64,000 bases of DNA from Sphingobium sp. EM0848 (lineage in GTDB: Bacteria > Pseudomonadota > Alphaproteobacteria > Sphingomonadales > Sphingomonadaceae), in the NCBI RefSeq assembly GCF_013375555.1, contig NZ_JABXWB010000001.1:124001-188000 (forward strand), in the 5' to 3' direction. Each line of letters starts with the position of its first letter. Within the stretch, counting starts at the first letter, position 1. Made by a program: the position numbers and the translations under genes. This document shows positions 45,677 to 54,868 of the stretch, one piece after another. The notes below the pieces were generated by a model. That model was not told the DNA's origin and made no database searches. It saw nothing but the letters and a program-made list of their open reading frames with translations.

Positions 45677-46591
45677 TCAGATCAGCGGGCGGCCGCTGTC
45701 GCGATATTCCGGCCGGATGTCCGATTGGGGAAGAGCCGGTCCGGGGGCGGGCAGGGCTTCGGTGCCTGTGCGGCCTGGCGCGGGCGCGTTCTGCGGAAGT
45801 GGGGCGGCCAGTGCCATGCCCGGATCGAGCGGAACGGGTTTCGTCGACCAGATCGGGCGGGACGGCCCGGACTGTGTTTCCCGGCCCGGATAGGGAAGGC
45901 GAAAGGCGGAAGCCGCACCATCGAAGCCCAGGGCACGATAGAAGATATGCGCGCCGATGACGGCAACCGGCCGCATCGTTGCCGCCCAGCCGGGGCGAAC
46001 CGCCAGCGTGTGATAATGGGTGGCAAGGCCGACCGGCCGGTAGACCAGACCGGCAAGGGCCTGACTCGCAATGCGGCGGGCGCGGCCCCATCCTTCGGTG
46101 CTTGCCATGCGCGCCATGGAGCCGTCGCAACTGAAAGTGAACTGGCAGCGGTCGTCGGTGCGCTCCGATCCCTGATAGACGACGCCGCAGACGCTTTTCG
46201 GCCAGGCCGGATTGCGCACGCGGTTCAGCACGATCTGGGCCACGGCGCGCTGGCCGTCCTCCGGCTCGCTTCCAGCCTCATAGTAGATGGCGGAAGTCAG
46301 GCAGTTGAGCGCCCGGTAGCTGTCGAGAGGGGTGAGGCCCCGAAACGCCATGGCGGGAGCGGCCTGCACCCTGTCGAGGCCGAGGACATGCTCGCTTCGC
46401 AGCGCGCCGGGCACGGGATCGAACGCGCCTTGGGCGAAGAAAAAGGCCGATCCGGGCCAGTTCTCACCCGGCTTTTCGGCGGGATCGTCCTGCGTGCCGG
46501 ACGCCGCCAGCAGGTCGAGCGGCGCGGCGGTGATCAGGCGCGGCACGGCAAGCGCAACCAGCGCCGCTGCGACGATCGCGCCATGCCTCAC
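45677..46591 (-). CDS. SleB-type cell wall hydrolase
   Basis: 304 residues from GTG 46591. A hydrophobic N-terminal helix (GAIVAAALVALAVPRLITAA) is a signal anchor or signal peptide, then a linker, then the Hydrolase_2 (SleB) domain: SYRALNCLTSAIYYEAGSEPEDGQRAVAQIVLNRV has the catalytic-type Glu (YYEAG), with CGVVYQGSER and CQFTFSCDG following, and THYHT further on. Probably a lytic transglycosylase or amidase acting on peptidoglycan. The C-terminal 60 residues are proline-rich. GGAG is seven bases upstream of GTG 46591; ATG 46648 gives a longer product. Confidence 0.88.
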   Translation of the reverse strand: MRHGAIVAAALVALAVPRLITAAPLDLLAASGTQDDPAEKPGENWPGSAFFFAQGAFDPVPGALRSEHVLGLDRVQAAPAMAFRGLTPLDSYRALNCLTSAIYYEAGSEPEDGQRAVAQIVLNRVRNPAWPKSVCGVVYQGSERTDDRCQFTFSCDGSMARMASTEGWGRARRIASQALAGLVYRPVGLATHYHTLAVRPGWAATMRPVAVIGAHIFYRALGFDGAASAFRLPYPGRETQSGPSRPIWSTKPVPLDPGMALAAPLPQNAPAPGRTGTEALPAPGPALPQSDIRPEYRDSGRPLI

Positions 46592-46803
46592 CGCTGTGCT
46601 CCTATCCGCCAAATCTGACTTTTCCTTGAAAATCCGTGCCCTGCGCATCGCCCATAAAGGAAAAGCCTTGCCAATTCCTCTGCGGATTCCGGCCTGTCCC
46701 GCCATGGGACGGAGCGGTGAAGCGGAGGGCGACAACCCGGACTTTCGCCCCATCATCATTCCCTTGCTTGGCAAGCCTGCCTCTGGTCCGCTATGCGGAG
46801 GAC

Positions 46804-47799
46804 ATGCTGGTTCAGAAAGATAGCCTCGCACTGATTGGCAACACGCCGATGGTGCGCCTTGCCGGCCCTTCCGAAGAGACGGGTTGCGACATTTACGCCA
46901 AGTGCGAATTCGCCAATCCCGGCGCGTCCGTAAAGGATCGCGCGGCCCTGTTCATCGTCAACGATGCCGAGGAAAAGGGGGTGTTGAAGCCCGGCGGCAC
47001 GATTGTCGAGGGCACGGCGGGCAATACCGGCATCGGTCTGGCGTTGGTGGCCAATGCCAAGGGCTATAAATCCATCATCGTGATGCCTGAAACCCAGAGC
47101 CGCGAGAAGATGGACACGCTGCGCGCTCTGGGTGCGGAGTTGGTGACGGTTCCGGCGGCGCCCTATTCCAATCCGGGGCATTTCGTGCACACCTCGCGCC
47201 GTCTGGCGGAGGAAACGGAAGGGGCGGTGTGGGCCAATCAGTTCGATAATATCGCCAACCGTAAGGCGCATATCATCGGCACCGCCGAGGAAATCTGGAC
47301 TCAGATGGAGGGCCGGATTGACGGCTTCACCTGCGCGGCGGGGACAGGCGGCACGATCGCTGGCGTCGGGCTGGGCCTGAAGGCGCATGACGAGAATATC
47401 ACCATTGCCTTGAGCGATCCGCATGGCGCGGCGCTCTACAATTATTACGCCCATGGCGAACTGAAGGCCGAGGGCAATTCGGTGGCCGAGGGTATCGGTC
47501 AGGGCCGCATCACCGCCAATCTGGAGGGCGCGCCGATCGACACCCAGTTCCGTATTTCGGACGAGGAAGGGCTGCTCTGGGTGCGGCGTCTTCTGGCGGA
47601 GGAAGGGCTGTGTCTGGGCCTGTCGTCGGGCATCAATGTCGCGGGCGCGGTGGCGCTGGCGAAGCAGCTTGGGCCGGGCAAGCGGATCGTCACGATTCTG
47701 TGCGATACCGGCTTTCGTTATCTTTCAACGCTCTACAATCGCGAATGGCTGGAATCGAAGGGCTTGACGGTCTTCCCCTGGCTCGCGCACAATCGTTGA
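46804..47799 (+). CDS. cysK: Cysteine synthase A
   Basis: 331 residues. PLP enzyme making cysteine from O-acetylserine and sulfide. PLP lysine in NPGASVKDRAAL (about residue 44), phosphate-binding EGTAGNTGIGLALVA (about 72-86), and glycine loop TCAAGTGGTIAGVG (about 178). Start ATG 46804 has GGAGG directly before it and gives the canonical N-terminus VQKDSLALIGNTPMVRL. It is divergent from the SleB-type gene. Confidence 0.95.
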   Translation: MLVQKDSLALIGNTPMVRLAGPSEETGCDIYAKCEFANPGASVKDRAALFIVNDAEEKGVLKPGGTIVEGTAGNTGIGLALVANAKGYKSIIVMPETQSREKMDTLRALGAELVTVPAAPYSNPGHFVHTSRRLAEETEGAVWANQFDNIANRKAHIIGTAEEIWTQMEGRIDGFTCAAGTGGTIAGVGLGLKAHDENITIALSDPHGAALYNYYAHGELKAEGNSVAEGIGQGRITANLEGAPIDTQFRISDEEGLLWVRRLLAEEGLCLGLSSGINVAGAVALAKQLGPGKRIVTILCDTGFRYLSTLYNREWLESKGLTVFPWLAHNR

Positions 47800-47840
47800 C
47801 CGCCGACACGGGTCGCGGCGGCGAAGAAAAAGAGCGCTTC

Positions 47841-48146
47841 ATGGCTGAAACACCCCGCCAACAGGAAGGGTTGCAGCGTGTCCAGATCGGCCTCACCGGG
47901 CTGGCGGGCGTGGTGTTGCTCGTGGGTCTGGCGAATATCGTGATCGACAAGGCGCGGATCGACGATCCGGCGGTGCCGCCGCCGACCGTGCCGACGATGG
48001 ACGTCAATGCCGTGTCGCCCAAGGAGCCGCTGGCGGAACTGGGCGTGCAGCCCGCGCCGGAGCAGGCGCCGATCGTGCCGGACCTTCAGCCGGACCCCAA
48101 TCTTAAAAAACCCATGGATCGTGAGATTCAACCGGCGTCGCGCTGA
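47841..48146 (+). CDS. Single-pass membrane protein of unknown function
   Basis: 101 residues. A short cytosolic N-terminus (MAETPRQQEGLQRVQIGL), one helix (TGLAGVVLLVGLANIVI), and a proline-rich periplasmic tail (PAVPPPTVPTMDVNAVSP, then EQAPIVPDLQPDPN). I do not recognise the family. It lies 41 bases after cysK and 15 bases before the next membrane-protein gene, so the three may share a transcript. Confidence 0.72.
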   Translation: MAETPRQQEGLQRVQIGLTGLAGVVLLVGLANIVIDKARIDDPAVPPPTVPTMDVNAVSPKEPLAELGVQPAPEQAPIVPDLQPDPNLKKPMDREIQPASR

Positions 48147-48161
48147 TTCCGGCCTGATCGC

Positions 48162-49427
48162 TTGAAATTTCTGGTCCGAACTTGGGTGATGCTGGGCGTG
48201 CCGGGGTTGCTGGTGCTGCTCGGTGGGTTGCCGGGGATGTTGCGGACGGGGCAGGTCGATCCGCGGGGTTGGATGCTGCCCGCATTGATGTTGGTTCCAG
48301 CGGCGGCCTTGCTGAAGCGCTGGCGGAGTGAGGGTGCGGCCTGGTGGGCGGGGCTGGGAACGGTTGGGGCGGTGCTGTCCTGTGCGTTTCTGGCGAGTTG
48401 GCGGGTGCCGGGCTTGGTGCCGGTGGCGTGGCTGGTCGGTGGGATGGCGCTGGCGATCCTGGCGGGGCTGCAATTTAGAGCTTTTCGTACTCCTGCTTTC
48501 ACAGGAGTACGAAAACTGGTCGGGATAGGGTTGGCTCTGCTGGCGCTGGCGATGTGTTGGCTTGCAGGAGAGCCTCGCATCGAACCTTCGCAAAAGTCGC
48601 CGGAACTGGCGGTGATCAGCGGCCTGCCCCTCTTCTGGCGGGAGAATGGGCAGGGGCTGGCGGCCAAGGTTGATGCGCCCATCATCACCCTGTTACGCCA
48701 GCGTTTCACGGTCATGCCCCTCGACAGCCCGCTCGCGCTGGAAAAGAGCCGCGCCAAGACGCTCCTTCTCGCCCAGCCGCGCGCCTTTTCGATGGATGAG
48801 CTTGTGGCGCTCAATGCATGGATCAGCAGAGGCGGCACAGCGCTGATCCTGGCCGATCCGCAACTGCGCTGGCCGATGGATCTTCCCTTGGGCGACCGGC
48901 GCAGGCCACCTGCCGTCACCTTGCTCTCCGCCATGTTCGAAGTCTGGGGCGTAAAGCTGACGCCGCCCGCCGCCGGAGCGGGTGAGGGGCGCCATTTCCT
49001 GAGCGATGGGCGGGTGCTGACCGTCTATGCGGCCTCCGGTTTCAAGGATGCGGGGCCGGATTGCCGCATCGTCGGGCGCGGGCTGGTGGCGCGCTGTACG
49101 GTGGGGAGGGGGAGTGCGACCATGGTGGCCGACGCCGATCTGATCGATGACCGGCTCTGGCTGGCCGATCCGGCCGCGCCGCTCGACCCCGGTCAGTGGA
49201 CTGCCGACACGCCGCAATTCATTGCGCAGGCTTTGGGCGGAGAGCTTCCCGCCGGGCACCGCTGGGTCAGGTCGGCCGACGCGCTGGTCAATGCCGTTCG
49301 CTGGGCGGTTCTGGTCGGGATTTTCTGGGCAGCCTTGGGCGCGGTGCTGTTTCGGCGGCGGAATCGGCCTCCTTTGGACCGCTCCGTGCCACGTCCCGCC
49401 CTGCTGAAACCGGAAAATGGAGACTAA
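48162..49427 (+). CDS. Membrane protein with DUF4350/GldG-like domain
   Basis: 421 residues from TTG 48162. Four or five hydrophobic helices in the first 150 residues, a soluble domain with FSMDELVALNAWISRGGTA and ADPQLRWPMDLPLGD, and one closing helix (AVRWAVLVGIFWAALGAVLF). NAWISRGGTALILADP resembles the GATase-like segment of GldG/DUF4350 proteins (ABC-transport-associated); I infer this by eye. A perfect 14-bp palindrome (48482-48515) is embedded in the coding region. ATG 48189 is an alternative start. Confidence 0.68.
   Translation: MKFLVRTWVMLGVPGLLVLLGGLPGMLRTGQVDPRGWMLPALMLVPAAALLKRWRSEGAAWWAGLGTVGAVLSCAFLASWRVPGLVPVAWLVGGMALAILAGLQFRAFRTPAFTGVRKLVGIGLALLALAMCWLAGEPRIEPSQKSPELAVISGLPLFWRENGQGLAAKVDAPIITLLRQRFTVMPLDSPLALEKSRAKTLLLAQPRAFSMDELVALNAWISRGGTALILADPQLRWPMDLPLGDRRRPPAVTLLSAMFEVWGVKLTPPAAGAGEGRHFLSDGRVLTVYAASGFKDAGPDCRIVGRGLVARCTVGRGSATMVADADLIDDRLWLADPAAPLDPGQWTADTPQFIAQALGGELPAGHRWVRSADALVNAVRWAVLVGIFWAALGAVLFRRRNRPPLDRSVPRPALLKPENGD
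48482..48515. repeat. Palindrome embedded in a coding region
   Basis: Perfect 14-bp inverted repeat (48482-48495 with 48502-48515), six-base loop CTTTCA. It encodes FRAFRTPAFTGVRK in frame. A long perfect palindrome with AT-rich ends stands out from the GC-rich surroundings, like a short mobile repeat insertion. Confidence 0.6.
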
Positions 49428-49578
49428 ATACCAGAACAAAACAGGATTTCCCGGTTTCTCCCAAAATATCCCTTTTCTTGAACCCCGTGGCTTGGTATTT
49501 GATGGCCATAGGGGTTTGTCAGGCTTTGCTAGTCCTGTGGGCCGGGTCGCGAATGGCGCATCCGGACGGCGATGACCT

Positions 49579-50109
49579 GTGCCCTGGGAACAGAAGGGCA
49601 GCGATCCAAAAGTGTCGGAACTCATTCTCTATACGGGCAACGCGTTCAGCGTCGCGGACGGCAAGGGCCGTTTCGTGCTGCCCCTGGAGATGCGCCGGCA
49701 GGTCAAGCTCTCCAGCGGCAACGAAACGCGGCTTTTTCTCTCGGTCCATGGTGGCAACCCCTGCGCCACGGGCTTTGGGGAGTCGCACCGCGGCCATCTG
49801 TTCACCGAAGTCGAGGAACTGGCCCGCGAAGCGCGCGCTCAAGGGCGCGACTATGATGCCGATCTGGAGCTGGAACGCCGCCTCGGAACCATCGAGGAGG
49901 TGAATTTCGACGAAGGCGGCCGCTTCGCCATGCATCCCGACATCAAGGAAGAATATGGCATCACCGACGCCGTGTTCTTCTATGGCGTGGGCCGCTACAT
50001 CCAGATCTGGAAGCCCGAAACGCTGGTCGACAGCAAGGATCGGCCGGAGTTGATCCGCAACAAGGTGCGCCGCTGGCTGGACCAGCGGGCGGCGGGAGGC
50101 GGCAAGTGA
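49579..50109 (+). CDS. mraZ: Transcriptional regulator/division protein MraZ
   Basis: 176 residues from a GTG start. Two AbrB-like SpoVT/MraZ domains: [23 protein letters not shown] (about 17-40) and [19 protein letters not shown] (about 112-130). MraZ is a DNA-binding protein that in E. coli represses the dcw operon. It opens the cluster and its stop overlaps rsmH by four bases. The start could instead be GTG 49612. The 151-base upstream gap should hold the dcw promoter, but no clear MraZ repeat set was found. Confidence 0.93.
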   Translation: MPWEQKGSDPKVSELILYTGNAFSVADGKGRFVLPLEMRRQVKLSSGNETRLFLSVHGGNPCATGFGESHRGHLFTEVEELAREARAQGRDYDADLELERRLGTIEEVNFDEGGRFAMHPDIKEEYGITDAVFFYGVGRYIQIWKPETLVDSKDRPELIRNKVRRWLDQRAAGGGK

Positions 50110-51074
50110 GCGCTCCTGTCGATCCAGACCGCCACATTCCGGTGCTCATCGACGAAGTGCTCGACGCCCTCGCCATCAACCCCGACGAGGTCCATGTCGA
50201 CGGCACTTTCGGCGCGGGCGGCTATTCGGGCGCGATGGCGGGCAAGGGGGCGAATGTCTTTGCGTTCGACCGCGATCCCGATGCGATCCGTGAGGGGCAG
50301 GCCTTGGCTGACGAGAAGGGGATCACCCTGATCGCGGGCGAGTTTTCGCGGATGGAAGCATTGCTGGCCGAACGGGGCGTAACCTCCGTTTCGGGCGTGA
50401 CGCTGGACATCGGCGTGTCCTCGATGCAACTCGACCGGCCTGAGCGGGGTTTCTCCTTTCAGGCGGACGGGCCGCTCGACATGACCATGAGCCAGAGCGG
50501 AATGAATGCCGCCGATTTCCTGAACACGGCCCCGGAGCAGGAAATCGCCGATATACTGTATCTCTATGGCGAGGAACCGCGCTCGCGCCGGGTGGCGAAG
50601 GCGATTGTCGAGGCGCGCCCGCTGGAGCGCACCGGGCAACTGGCCAGCGTCGTGCGCCGTGCCCTGGGGTACAAGCCGCATGACAAGAAGGACCCGGCGA
50701 CCCGGACCTTCCAGGCGATCCGCATTCATGTGAACCGCGAACTGGAAGAACTGGAGCGCGGACTGGAGGCGGCCGAGGCGATTTTGGAGGAAGGCGGCCG
50801 TCTGGCGGTCGTGACCTTCCATTCGCTTGAGGACCGCATCGTCAAGCAGTTCCTGCGCAAACGGAGTGGCGGGGAGGGGGGCGGATCGCGCCACCTGCCT
50901 GAAAAGAAGGCGGGGGATGCGCCGACTTTCCAGAAGCCCGCCAAGGCGGTGCGGCCCGGAGAGGCGGAACTGGCCCGCAACCCCCGAGCCCGATCCGCCA
51001 CTTTGCGCAGCGCCATTCGGACTTCCGCTCCCGTTTCCCCTCGCCCAACCCAAGACAGGAATCCCCGCTCATGA
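50106..51074 (+). CDS. rsmH: 16S rRNA (cytosine-1402-N4)-methyltransferase
   Basis: 322 residues, GTG start. Motifs of the RsmH/MraW family: [19 protein letters not shown] at the N-terminus, [14 protein letters not shown] (SAM motif I), [38 protein letters not shown], and [14 protein letters not shown] near residue 240. Acts on the 30S decoding centre. Overlaps the following ftsL-like gene by four bases. Confidence 0.97.
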   Translation: MSAPVDPDRHIPVLIDEVLDALAINPDEVHVDGTFGAGGYSGAMAGKGANVFAFDRDPDAIREGQALADEKGITLIAGEFSRMEALLAERGVTSVSGVTLDIGVSSMQLDRPERGFSFQADGPLDMTMSQSGMNAADFLNTAPEQEIADILYLYGEEPRSRRVAKAIVEARPLERTGQLASVVRRALGYKPHDKKDPATRTFQAIRIHVNRELEELERGLEAAEAILEEGGRLAVVTFHSLEDRIVKQFLRKRSGGEGGGSRHLPEKKAGDAPTFQKPAKAVRPGEAELARNPRARSATLRSAIRTSAPVSPRPTQDRNPRS

Positions 51075-51724
51075 TCGCGGTCAAGAGATTGCAGAGCCTG
51101 ATCTGGATCCTGCTCGTCGCACTGGGCGCGCTGGGGGCCTATATGGTGTCGCTGAAGGTGGCGACCGAGCGCAACGAGTTGATGAAGGTGCGGGTGCAGA
51201 TCGCGCGGGCCAAGGCCGATATCCGCTATCTGGAAACCGAGTTCAGCGCGCGCGCGAACATGCGCCAGCTGGAGCGTTGGAACCAGGACGATTTCATGTA
51301 TGCGACGCCGACCGCCCAGCAATATCTGGCGGGGGAGCGCGCTCTGGCGCATCTGGACGGCGTGCAGCCCAACGGCCCGGACTATGTCGCGCCGCCGGTG
51401 ATGGTGGCGATGGTGCAGACGCCTGCCGATCTGCCCTCCGCGCCGCAGGCCGTGCCCGCCAGCCCCGCCGCAACGCAGATTCGCAGCGATATCGCCGTGA
51501 TCCGCGAAGCCCATGCCGCCGACAATGTCGACAAGATCGCCAAGGCCGCGCCGGTCAAGACGCCTAAGGAAAAGGCGAAGGACGATGCCGACACGTCGAA
51601 GCCCAACCCCGTTGCTCGCCGTGCCGAGCGGATGGCGATGCTGGACGCGAAGCTGCTGGATGACAGCACCATGGGCGACTTGACCGCGCAGGCGAAGCGC
51701 GAGCGCCGGAAGGGGGATCGTTAA
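51071..51724 (+). CDS. ftsL: FtsL-like division protein
   Basis: 217 residues. A short N-terminus, one transmembrane helix ([20 protein letters not shown]), then a coiled-coil-like stretch ([24 protein letters not shown]) match FtsL topology. It sits between rsmH and ftsI, the standard ftsL place. It is longer than typical FtsL (about 120 residues), having an extra Ala/Pro/Lys tail of about 110 residues. The identification relies on position and topology since FtsL is poorly conserved. Confidence 0.8.
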   Translation: MIAVKRLQSLIWILLVALGALGAYMVSLKVATERNELMKVRVQIARAKADIRYLETEFSARANMRQLERWNQDDFMYATPTAQQYLAGERALAHLDGVQPNGPDYVAPPVMVAMVQTPADLPSAPQAVPASPAATQIRSDIAVIREAHAADNVDKIAKAAPVKTPKEKAKDDADTSKPNPVARRAERMAMLDAKLLDDSTMGDLTAQAKRERRKGDR

Positions 51725-53424
51725 TGGCGACGATCATCGTCCAGCCAGGCGGTCCAAGGGCGGGTAAACAACGCGTCGACCTGACGGCGATCGCGCATAA
51801 TCGCCTGATGCTGCTGCTGATCCTGTTCATGGTCATCACGGCGGTCGTGATCCTGCGCCTGACCTGGGTGGGGATTTTCGCAGGCGGTGGACGGGGCGGC
51901 GACGTCATGTCCGGCGTGCCTGCCCGTGCCGACATTGTGGACCGCAATGGCGTGCCGCTGGCGCGGACCATGGATGCCTATTCCATCGCCGTTCGGCCGT
52001 CCAAGCTGATCAGCGATCCCGCGGACCTTGCCCGCAAGCTGCATGAAATCTTCCCCGACGAGCCCGAGGCGGCCTTCCGCAAGAAGCTGACCGGCAGAGG
52101 CTGGGCCTATCTGCGCCGCCGGGCGCTGCCTGAAGAAGTGGCGGCGGTGAACGCGCTGGGCGAGATCGGCATCGAATTCCCGCGGGAGAAGGAACGGCTC
52201 TATCCGCAGCGGACGCTGGCGGCCCATATATTGGGTTTCGCACCCAATGCGGACGGCAAGGGTGGCATGGGCGTGGAGGCGGCGTTCAACGACCGGTTGA
52301 CCGATCCGGCATTGCGCGGCCAGCCCTTCACCATGTCCATCGACAGCCGGGTGCAGGGCGCGCTGGAGAGCGAGCTTTACGCGCAGCTGGTGCAGACCCG
52401 TGCCAAGGGCGCCGGTGGCGTCATTCTGGATGCGAACACCGGCGAAGTGATCGCCATGGCCTCGATTCCCGTGTTCGATCCCAACAAGCTGGAAAATTAC
52501 GCGGGCAAGACATGCAGCGAATCGCCGCTCTGCAACCATATGGTGCAGGCGCGCTACGAATTGGGATCGGCGTTCAAGCCGCTCTCCATCGGCGCGGCCA
52601 TGGATCGGGGGATCGTCACCTCCATGTCCAAGACCTATGACGCGACCGCGCCGCTCGCGGTCGCCGGTTTCCGCATCAAGGACGACCATCCGCTCGGCCG
52701 CTGGATCAACGTGCCCGAAATCCTCGTGCACAGCTCGAACATCGGCACGGCGCGGATCGCGGACCAGATGGGCGCGGAGCCTTTGCAGCATCTTTTCCGG
52801 GAGTTGCACTTCAACGATCGCGCGCCGATTGAACTCAATGAGCGCGCCGGGACGCTGTGGCCGGCCAATTGGGGACGCATCACCACGCTCACCGTTTCCT
52901 ATGGTCACGGCATCGCCGTAACGCCTTTGCATCTCGCTTCGGCTTATGCGGCGCTGGTCAATGGCGGCCTGTGGCGGCCCGCTACGCTGCGTAAATTGAA
53001 GGCGGAGGAGGTGCCGGAGGGGCGTCGCGTCTTTTCCGCCGCCACCAGCGCGCGGATGCGGCAACTGTTGCGCATGATCGTCGCGGCGGGTACAGGACGC
53101 AGCGCCGACGCCAAGGGATACCGGGTGGGCGGCAAGACGGGTTCGGCCGAAAAACCGCAAGAGGGCCGGTATAACAAGACTTCGCTGGTGACGACTTTCG
53201 CTTCTGCCTTCCCGATGGACAATCCGCGCTATGTGGTCCTCGTCACCATGGACGAGGCGACGGGCCAATATGGTCTGCGCACGGCGGCCTGGACTGCCGC
53301 GCCAGTGGTGAAGCGGGTGGTGGAGCGCACCGGGCCGATGCTGGGCGTGCTGCCCGACGAGCGGCGCGATGTCGATATTTCCGACCTCATGCCGTTGCTG
53401 CACGGCGATAAGGAGAAAGAATAA
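51724..53424 (+). CDS. ftsI: Septal peptidoglycan transpeptidase FtsI (PBP3)
   Basis: 566 residues. A transmembrane helix at 29-46 (LMLLLILFMVITAVVIL), a pedestal domain (ADIVDRNGVPLARTMDAYS), and the penicillin-binding domain with SxxK GSAFKPLS (about 285), SSN-type HSSNIGTARI (about 340), and KTG box GGKTGSAEKP (about 473). Makes crosslinks at the septum with FtsW. Stops one base before murE. Confidence 0.97.
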   Translation: MATIIVQPGGPRAGKQRVDLTAIAHNRLMLLLILFMVITAVVILRLTWVGIFAGGGRGGDVMSGVPARADIVDRNGVPLARTMDAYSIAVRPSKLISDPADLARKLHEIFPDEPEAAFRKKLTGRGWAYLRRRALPEEVAAVNALGEIGIEFPREKERLYPQRTLAAHILGFAPNADGKGGMGVEAAFNDRLTDPALRGQPFTMSIDSRVQGALESELYAQLVQTRAKGAGGVILDANTGEVIAMASIPVFDPNKLENYAGKTCSESPLCNHMVQARYELGSAFKPLSIGAAMDRGIVTSMSKTYDATAPLAVAGFRIKDDHPLGRWINVPEILVHSSNIGTARIADQMGAEPLQHLFRELHFNDRAPIELNERAGTLWPANWGRITTLTVSYGHGIAVTPLHLASAYAALVNGGLWRPATLRKLKAEEVPEGRRVFSAATSARMRQLLRMIVAAGTGRSADAKGYRVGGKTGSAEKPQEGRYNKTSLVTTFASAFPMDNPRYVVLVTMDEATGQYGLRTAAWTAAPVVKRVVERTGPMLGVLPDERRDVDISDLMPLLHGDKEKE

Positions 53425-53425
53425 A

Positions 53426-54868
53426 ATGCGCCTCGGGTCGCTAATCGAGGGGCTGGATGCAAAGCTCGACACCAAGGCATCGTCAGATATGCCGGTGTCG
53501 GGCTTTGCAATCGATAACCGGAAGGTCGCGCCGGGCACGGTGTTCGGGGCCTTTCAGGGCGTGCGGGTGAATGGCGAGGACTTCATTCCCGCGGCCGTGC
53601 AGGCCGGGGCCGTGGCGGTGGTTGCGCGGCCCGAAGCGAAGGTCGAGGGCGCGATCCATATCGCCCATGACAATCCGCGCCGCCTGTTCGCGCAACTGGC
53701 CGCGCGCTATTTCGCGCCATTTCCCGATGTGACCGTTGCCGTCACCGGAACCAACGGCAAGACCTCCACGGTGGAGCTGGCCCGGCAATTGTGGCGGATG
53801 CTGGGGCATCATTCGGCCTCCATCGGCACTCTGGGCGTCACCACCTCGGTCGATCAGGTGTCGACCGGGCTGACCACGCCGGACATCGTGACGTTCCTGT
53901 CCAACATGGCGGGGCTGAAGCGCGAGGGCATCACCCACGCCGCGTTCGAGGCGTCGAGCCACGGTCTGGCGCAATATCGCACCGAAGGGCTGCGGGTATC
54001 GGCGGCGGCCTTCACCAACCTGTCGCGCGATCATCTCGATTATCATGGCGACATGGACAGCTATTTCGAAGCCAAGATGCGGCTGTTCGACGAGGTTGTC
54101 GCGCCGGATGGCGCGGCGGTCGTCTGGGCCGATGACGAGTGGTCGGACAAGGTACTCCAGCGGGCTACGAAGCGGGGGCTTCGTGTGCTGAGCGTCGGGG
54201 TGCAGGGGCAGGCATTGCGCCTGGCCAACCGCACCCCGACCCAGTTGGGCCAGACGCTGGACGTCGAGGTTGAGGGCAAGCTCTATAAGGTCAACCTGCC
54301 GCTGATCGGCGCCTATCAGGCGGCCAATGCGCTGACCGCCGCTGGCCTTGTGATTGCGGGTGGCGAGGATGTGGGCAAGGTGCTGGAACTGCTCGGCCGG
54401 GTGCAGCCCGTGCGCGGGCGGCTGGAGCGCGCTGTCATCACCCGCGCGGGCGCGCCGGTCTATGTCGATTATGCGCATACGCCCGATGGCCTGCGCGCGG
54501 CGATCGAGGCGCTGCGGCCGCATACGCGTGGGCGCCTGATCGCGCTGTTCGGCGCGGGCGGGGACCGCGACGCGGGCAAGCGGCCGCAAATGGGCAAGGT
54601 CGCGGCGGAACTGGCCGACCATGTGATCGTGACCGATGATAATCCGCGTTCGGAGGAGCCTTCGGCCATCCGCGCAGCCATCATGGCGGGCGCACCGGGG
54701 GCGGAGGAAATTGGCGGGCGCCGGGCCGCCATCGCCGCCGCCATTGCGCAGGCCGGTGCAGATGATATCGTTCTTCTCGCGGGCAAGGGGCATGAACAGG
54801 GCCAGATCATCGGCGACCGCGTGCTGCCGTTCGATGATGTGACCGTGGCGCGGGAATGTGCCGGATGA
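53426..54868 (+). CDS. murE: UDP-MurNAc-tripeptide synthetase (meso-DAP adding)
   Basis: 480 residues. Mur ligase with ATP loop VTGTNGKTST (107-116), conserved ASSHGLAQYR, DHLDYHGD, DYAHTPDGLR and the meso-diaminopimelate recognition motif DNPR (about residue 404), which indicates DAP-type murein. Starts at ATG 53426, one base past ftsI; stop overlaps murF by four bases. Confidence 0.97.
   Translation: MRLGSLIEGLDAKLDTKASSDMPVSGFAIDNRKVAPGTVFGAFQGVRVNGEDFIPAAVQAGAVAVVARPEAKVEGAIHIAHDNPRRLFAQLAARYFAPFPDVTVAVTGTNGKTSTVELARQLWRMLGHHSASIGTLGVTTSVDQVSTGLTTPDIVTFLSNMAGLKREGITHAAFEASSHGLAQYRTEGLRVSAAAFTNLSRDHLDYHGDMDSYFEAKMRLFDEVVAPDGAAVVWADDEWSDKVLQRATKRGLRVLSVGVQGQALRLANRTPTQLGQTLDVEVEGKLYKVNLPLIGAYQAANALTAAGLVIAGGEDVGKVLELLGRVQPVRGRLERAVITRAGAPVYVDYAHTPDGLRAAIEALRPHTRGRLIALFGAGGDRDAGKRPQMGKVAAELADHVIVTDDNPRSEEPSAIRAAIMAGAPGAEEIGGRRAAIAAAIAQAGADDIVLLAGKGHEQGQIIGDRVLPFDDVTVARECAG

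Noticed and set aside
49426..49500. AAATACCA ... TGGTATTT inverted repeat upstream of mraZ
   Set aside because: Arms are 59 bases apart and AT-rich; no clear MraZ-type repeat, so chance is likely.
51721..53538. Minus-strand open frame opposite ftsI
   Set aside because: Antisense shadow; ftsI has all penicillin-binding motifs.
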